Below are positions 14,975 through 17,340 of a DNA stretch of 17,340 bases, one piece after another. The stretch is from DAIUCA01 sp964613675 (GTDB lineage Bacteria > Pseudomonadota > Gammaproteobacteria > Competibacterales > Competibacteraceae), in contig CAZTIH010000045.1 of assembly GCA_964613675.1 (NCBI GenBank), positions 1 to 17,340 of the forward strand. Direction: 5' to 3'. The number at the start of each line of letters is the position of its first letter. The stretch's first letter is position 1. A program made the translations under genes and the position numbers. The notes under the pieces were generated by a model. The model made no database searches. It was not told the DNA's origin and saw nothing but the letters and a program-made list of their open reading frames with translations.

Positions 14975-15013
14975 GCCCAAAGACGCTGGGGGTTCTCGTC
15001 TCCTTTGTCCATT
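14975..15013 (+). repeat. Decayed second copy of the katG terminator
   Basis: AGACGCTGGGGGTT, identical to the loop and right arm of the terminator at 14915, recurs at 14981, followed by a near match of the downstream TCTCCTTTATCCAT (here TCTCCTTTGTCCAT). The offset is about 66 bases. The left arm is degraded to CCCA, so only a weak 4-bp stem can form. It lies in the oxyR upstream region and may have been part of a tandem duplication. Confidence 0.6.
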
Positions 15014-15042
15014 CCGGGATCCATACCCTTAACTTCTACTTG

Positions 15043-15048
15043 AAGGAG
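15043..15048 (+). promoter_or_regulatory. Ribosome binding site that fixes the oxyR start
   Basis: AAGGAG lies six bases before TTG 15055-15057. This supports TTG at 15055 over the TTG at 15040, which sits just upstream of this site. Confidence 0.7.
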
Positions 15049-15054
15049 ACCTCT

Positions 15055-16041
15055 TTGACTCTGCGCGAGCTGCGTTATCTGGTCGCTTTAGCCGATCACC
15101 GTCATTTCGGTCGGGCCGCAGAGGCCTGTCATGTCACGCAATCCACATTGTCGATTCAACTGCGCAAACTAGAATCATATTTGGGCCAAACCCTAATCAA
15201 TCGACAGGGTAAACACCCCACCTTGACGCCCATGGGGGAACTCATCATCAAGCGGGCTCGGCGGTTACTTGCAGAAGCCGACGCCATTTTATCTCTAACG
15301 CGTCTGCGTAGCGGCCCCCTTGAAGGAACCGTGACGCTGGGCCTGATTCCGACCCTAGCCCCCTACTATCTGCCTCACCTACTGCAAACCGTGAACGCAA
15401 ATTTCCCTAAACTCCAACTCATTATCCAGGAGGGGATAACGCGAGATTTGTGTGCACGACTTGCCGATGGCTCATTAGAAGCCGCGCTACTCGCATTGCC
15501 AAAGGCGCCGATGCCGCCACGTCCGAACGAGGATTGCTTGCAATGTGATGTCGCGCTCCCCGCCCTGCCCGAACCGCTTCACTCAAACGACTACGAGCTA
15601 TGTCTCTTATTTGAGGAACCTTTTTATGTCGCGATTCCCCCGACGCATCCCATCGCCCAGCAAGACGGCGTTTCCCCCAGCGATTTAGACGACCTCGAAC
15701 TGTTATTACTGACAGAGGGACATTGTTTGCGTGGGCAGGCACTGGCGATTTGTCAAGGCCGCGAATCCCCCACCGAGGAAGCCGTCGATTGCCGTGCGAC
15801 GAGCTTGGAAACATTGCTACACCTAGTCGCGGTTGGCCGAGGATGTACGTTATTACCTTCCCTAGCGGTGGCGAATATTAATCCGTCTAAAGTTGCGATT
15901 CGGCGATTGCGTGGTGGGGAGTCTCGGCGAATTGGCTTAGTGTGGCGGCGTACCCATTCGCACGGGCGGGATTTTGGATTATTGGCCAACACGTTACGCC
16001 GCTGCTGTCCCAGCGAAACGGTTCCCTGTGGCGGACTGTGA
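15055..16041 (+). CDS. oxyR: LysR-family peroxide sensor OxyR
   Basis: OxyR is a LysR-type regulator activated when peroxide forms a disulfide between two Cys residues; it then induces genes such as katG. The protein has 328 residues from TTG 15055, giving MTLRELRYLVALADHRHFGR, matching the usual OxyR start. The winged helix-turn-helix is at about 1-60. The redox motif is EGHCLRGQALAICQ with Cys224 and Cys233 at the nine-residue spacing of E. coli Cys199/Cys208, followed by the OxyR-typical RATSLETL (248-254) and LLPSLAV. It is about 23 residues longer than E. coli OxyR. The extra length includes an insertion near 150-180 with a CLQC pair (161-164), and a C-terminal tail with Cys317, Cys318 and Cys325. 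It lies downstream of katG on the same strand, separated by a terminator, so it probably has its own promoter. Confidence 0.95.
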   Translation: MTLRELRYLVALADHRHFGRAAEACHVTQSTLSIQLRKLESYLGQTLINRQGKHPTLTPMGELIIKRARRLLAEADAILSLTRLRSGPLEGTVTLGLIPTLAPYYLPHLLQTVNANFPKLQLIIQEGITRDLCARLADGSLEAALLALPKAPMPPRPNEDCLQCDVALPALPEPLHSNDYELCLLFEEPFYVAIPPTHPIAQQDGVSPSDLDDLELLLLTEGHCLRGQALAICQGRESPTEEAVDCRATSLETLLHLVAVGRGCTLLPSLAVANINPSKVAIRRLRGGESRRIGLVWRRTHSHGRDFGLLANTLRRCCPSETVPCGGL

Positions 16042-16072
16042 ACGGAGATTATTCCGCTTCGGTGAGGAAGGG

Positions 16073-16822
16073 TTAGGCATCGAATTTTTGCGCGACCTGC
16101 CCCGTAATCCTCTCCATTTGAGATTCAATCCAGTTTTCTACTTCTTGCGTTAAATCATCGGCTTTTCGACCTACCGTCGAGATCGGTGCCCCAATCACCA
16201 CCTCAATTACCCCTGGTGTCTTAATAAACTCCTTACGCCCCCAGTAATGCCCCGAATTCAGGGCTATCGGCACGATGGGTACGCCCGCCATTACGGCTAA
16301 CTTCACGCCACTCGCGCCATATTTCATACGGGTCAGCGGTTTGAGGCGCGTCCCCTCGGGAAATAACAACACCCACCGTCCTCGGGCCAACAATGCCTTT
16401 CCCTGACGCAACACCTGTTTCAACGCATTCGCGCCCTGTGCCCGTTCAATGGCAATGGGTGCTAATAACCCCATCGCCCAGCCAAAAAACGGAACCCAAA
16501 GCAATTCCCGCTTAATCACCCAACTCATTTGGGGCAGTTGCCAATGTAGAAACAGGGTTTCCCAGGTAGATTGATGCTTGGATAACACGACGACGGGGGT
16601 ATCGGTCGGCAAATTCTCAAGTCCACTCACGCGATAATCGACCCCACAACAGTATTTTACCCACGCCACGTTAAAGCCACTCCAGAGTTTGGTTAACGCA
16701 TAGCGGTAACGAAGCGGCAGCCAAAAGCCGACGACGACTAAGGTCGAAATGAGCCCTGTCGATAGCGCAAATCCCAGTGTGAATGCCATTCCGGCGAGGA
16801 AGCGTCTCACGGTCTGCACCAT
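16073..16822 (-). CDS. plsC: 1-acyl-sn-glycerol-3-phosphate acyltransferase
   Basis: PlsC acylates lysophosphatidate to phosphatidate, the second acyl step of phospholipid synthesis, at the inner membrane. The protein has 249 residues. Residues about 12-34 form an N-terminal membrane segment. Motif I reads LSKHQSTWET with His83 and Glu88, so the usual H-x4-D is H-x4-E, a variant I recall in other proteobacterial PlsC proteins. Motif III is FPEGTRL (154-160), and VPIVPIALNSG is motif IV-like. ATG 16820-16822 directly follows the gmhB stop (TAA-ATG), so the two genes are coupled. It is convergent with oxyR, with 31 bases between the stop codons. Pairing with gmhB is common in gammaproteobacteria, often downstream of glyQS. 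Confidence 0.93.
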   Translation of the reverse strand: MVQTVRRFLAGMAFTLGFALSTGLISTLVVVGFWLPLRYRYALTKLWSGFNVAWVKYCCGVDYRVSGLENLPTDTPVVVLSKHQSTWETLFLHWQLPQMSWVIKRELLWVPFFGWAMGLLAPIAIERAQGANALKQVLRQGKALLARGRWVLLFPEGTRLKPLTRMKYGASGVKLAVMAGVPIVPIALNSGHYWGRKEFIKTPGVIEVVIGAPISTVGRKADDLTQEVENWIESQMERITGQVAQKFDA

Positions 16823-17340
16823 TTATTGAACCTCTTTGTGAATAGAAATCAGCCATTGTGCCGCTATTTCCAAATTCTCAAACCCATTCGGATGCGCGAT
16901 TTTCTGGAGCGTCTCCCGACCTCGGCCCGTTTTTACCAACAGGCTCGGCAGATTGGCCCGTTCCGCCGCTTGCAGATCCCGCAAACTGTCCCCCACCATC
17001 CACGCCCGCGACGGCCGAAACTGCGTTAACAGTGTCTGCAACATCCCCGGATGGGGTTTGCGTTGTGGGTGCGCATTGTCTACGGCGGTGCAGTAAACAA
17101 TGGCATCGAGAAAACCGCCTTGTTTTTCAATCAATTGAGTCATTTTGGTGTGAATGGCGTGAAGGGTTGTGAGCGAAAACAGTCCCCGTTCAACGCCGGA
17201 TTGATTCGTCGCGACCGCCACGCGAAATCCCGCCTGTCGAAGCCGCACGATGGCCTCCACACTGCCCGGTAGGGGCACCCACTCGTCTGGCGACTTAATG
17301 TAATCGTCGCGTTCGTAGTTGATGACGCCATCGCGATCCA
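16823..17340 (-). CDS. gmhB: D,D-heptose 1,7-bisphosphate 7-phosphatase (HAD family), 5' end beyond window
   Basis: GmhB removes the 7-phosphate in ADP-heptose synthesis for the LPS core. The frame is open to the right edge, where DRDGVIN (the HAD nucleophile motif DxDGxxN) is read just inside the window, so only a few N-terminal residues are missing. Further motifs are VATNQSGVERGLFS (motif II Thr and specificity loop), RKPHPGM (motif III Lys region) and MVGDSLRDLQAA (motif IV). The zinc loop, usually C-x-H ... C-x-C-R-K-P, reads YCTAVDNAHPQRKP and has only one Cys, so zinc is probably not bound. The visible part is about 172 residues, normal for the family. The gene abuts plsC. Another HAD phosphatase role is possible, but the motifs and context favour GmhB. 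Confidence 0.87.
   Translation of the reverse strand, partial: DRDGVINYERDDYIKSPDEWVPLPGSVEAIVRLRQAGFRVAVATNQSGVERGLFSLTTLHAIHTKMTQLIEKQGGFLDAIVYCTAVDNAHPQRKPHPGMLQTLLTQFRPSRAWMVGDSLRDLQAAERANLPSLLVKTGRGRETLQKIAHPNGFENLEIAAQWLISIHKEVQ

Noticed and set aside
1..17340. CRISPR array, rRNA genes, or an intact insertion sequence
   Set aside because: I found no regularly spaced repeats, no rRNA-like sequence and no transposase gene in the window.

Overview
The window looks like a draft or metagenomic chromosome piece from a gammaproteobacterium of intermediate GC. This rests on gene content (a gmhB-plsC pair, a bifunctional purH, an OxyR with the classical Cys pair, katG) and is an inference; I cannot name the genus. 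A 10-N gap at 7679-7688 and several single-base frame breaks suggest imperfect sequence quality or local gene decay.

Positions 1-8688, all on the minus strand, hold a chemosensory gene cluster. In transcription order it reads cheB, a HEAT-repeat protein, cheR, a CheY-like regulator, a very large cheA, a small STAS-like protein, a second CheY-like regulator, a membrane-anchored MCP without a periplasmic sensor domain, and a histidine kinase that runs off the left edge. Most junctions are tight (4-base overlap cheY/cheA, TAA-ATG abutment cheA/STAS). No cheW or cheZ is visible. The MCP carries a CheZ-like D-x-x-x-Q motif near its C-terminus. Together the genes would supply receptor, kinase, adaptation enzymes (CheR/CheB), two receiver outputs and unusual accessory parts (STAS, HEAT, kinase). 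Upstream of cheB on the same strand lies a PPP-type phosphoesterase (8793-9758).

Positions 9864-12071, minus strand, hold purH (last two steps of IMP synthesis) and a divergent trmB (tRNA m7G46 methyltransferase). A tRNA-Gly(CCC) gene follows on the plus strand at 12140-12210. The 415-base stretch between it and katG contains what look like two mobile-element scars: a short integrase-like ORF start, and a solo hairpin of the type found at IS200/IS605 (TnpB) right ends.

Positions 12626-16041, plus strand, hold an oxidative-stress pair: a catalase-peroxidase with an export signal, a strong terminator with a decayed duplicate, then oxyR with a TTG start. Convergent to oxyR are plsC and the 5'-truncated gmhB (minus strand, to the right edge), concerned with phospholipid and LPS heptose synthesis.

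The most unusual content is the chemosensory cluster with its accessory proteins and CheZ-like receptor motif, the solo TnpB-type hairpin beside a tRNA gene, the exported KatG next to oxyR, and a GmhB that seems to lack its zinc ligands.
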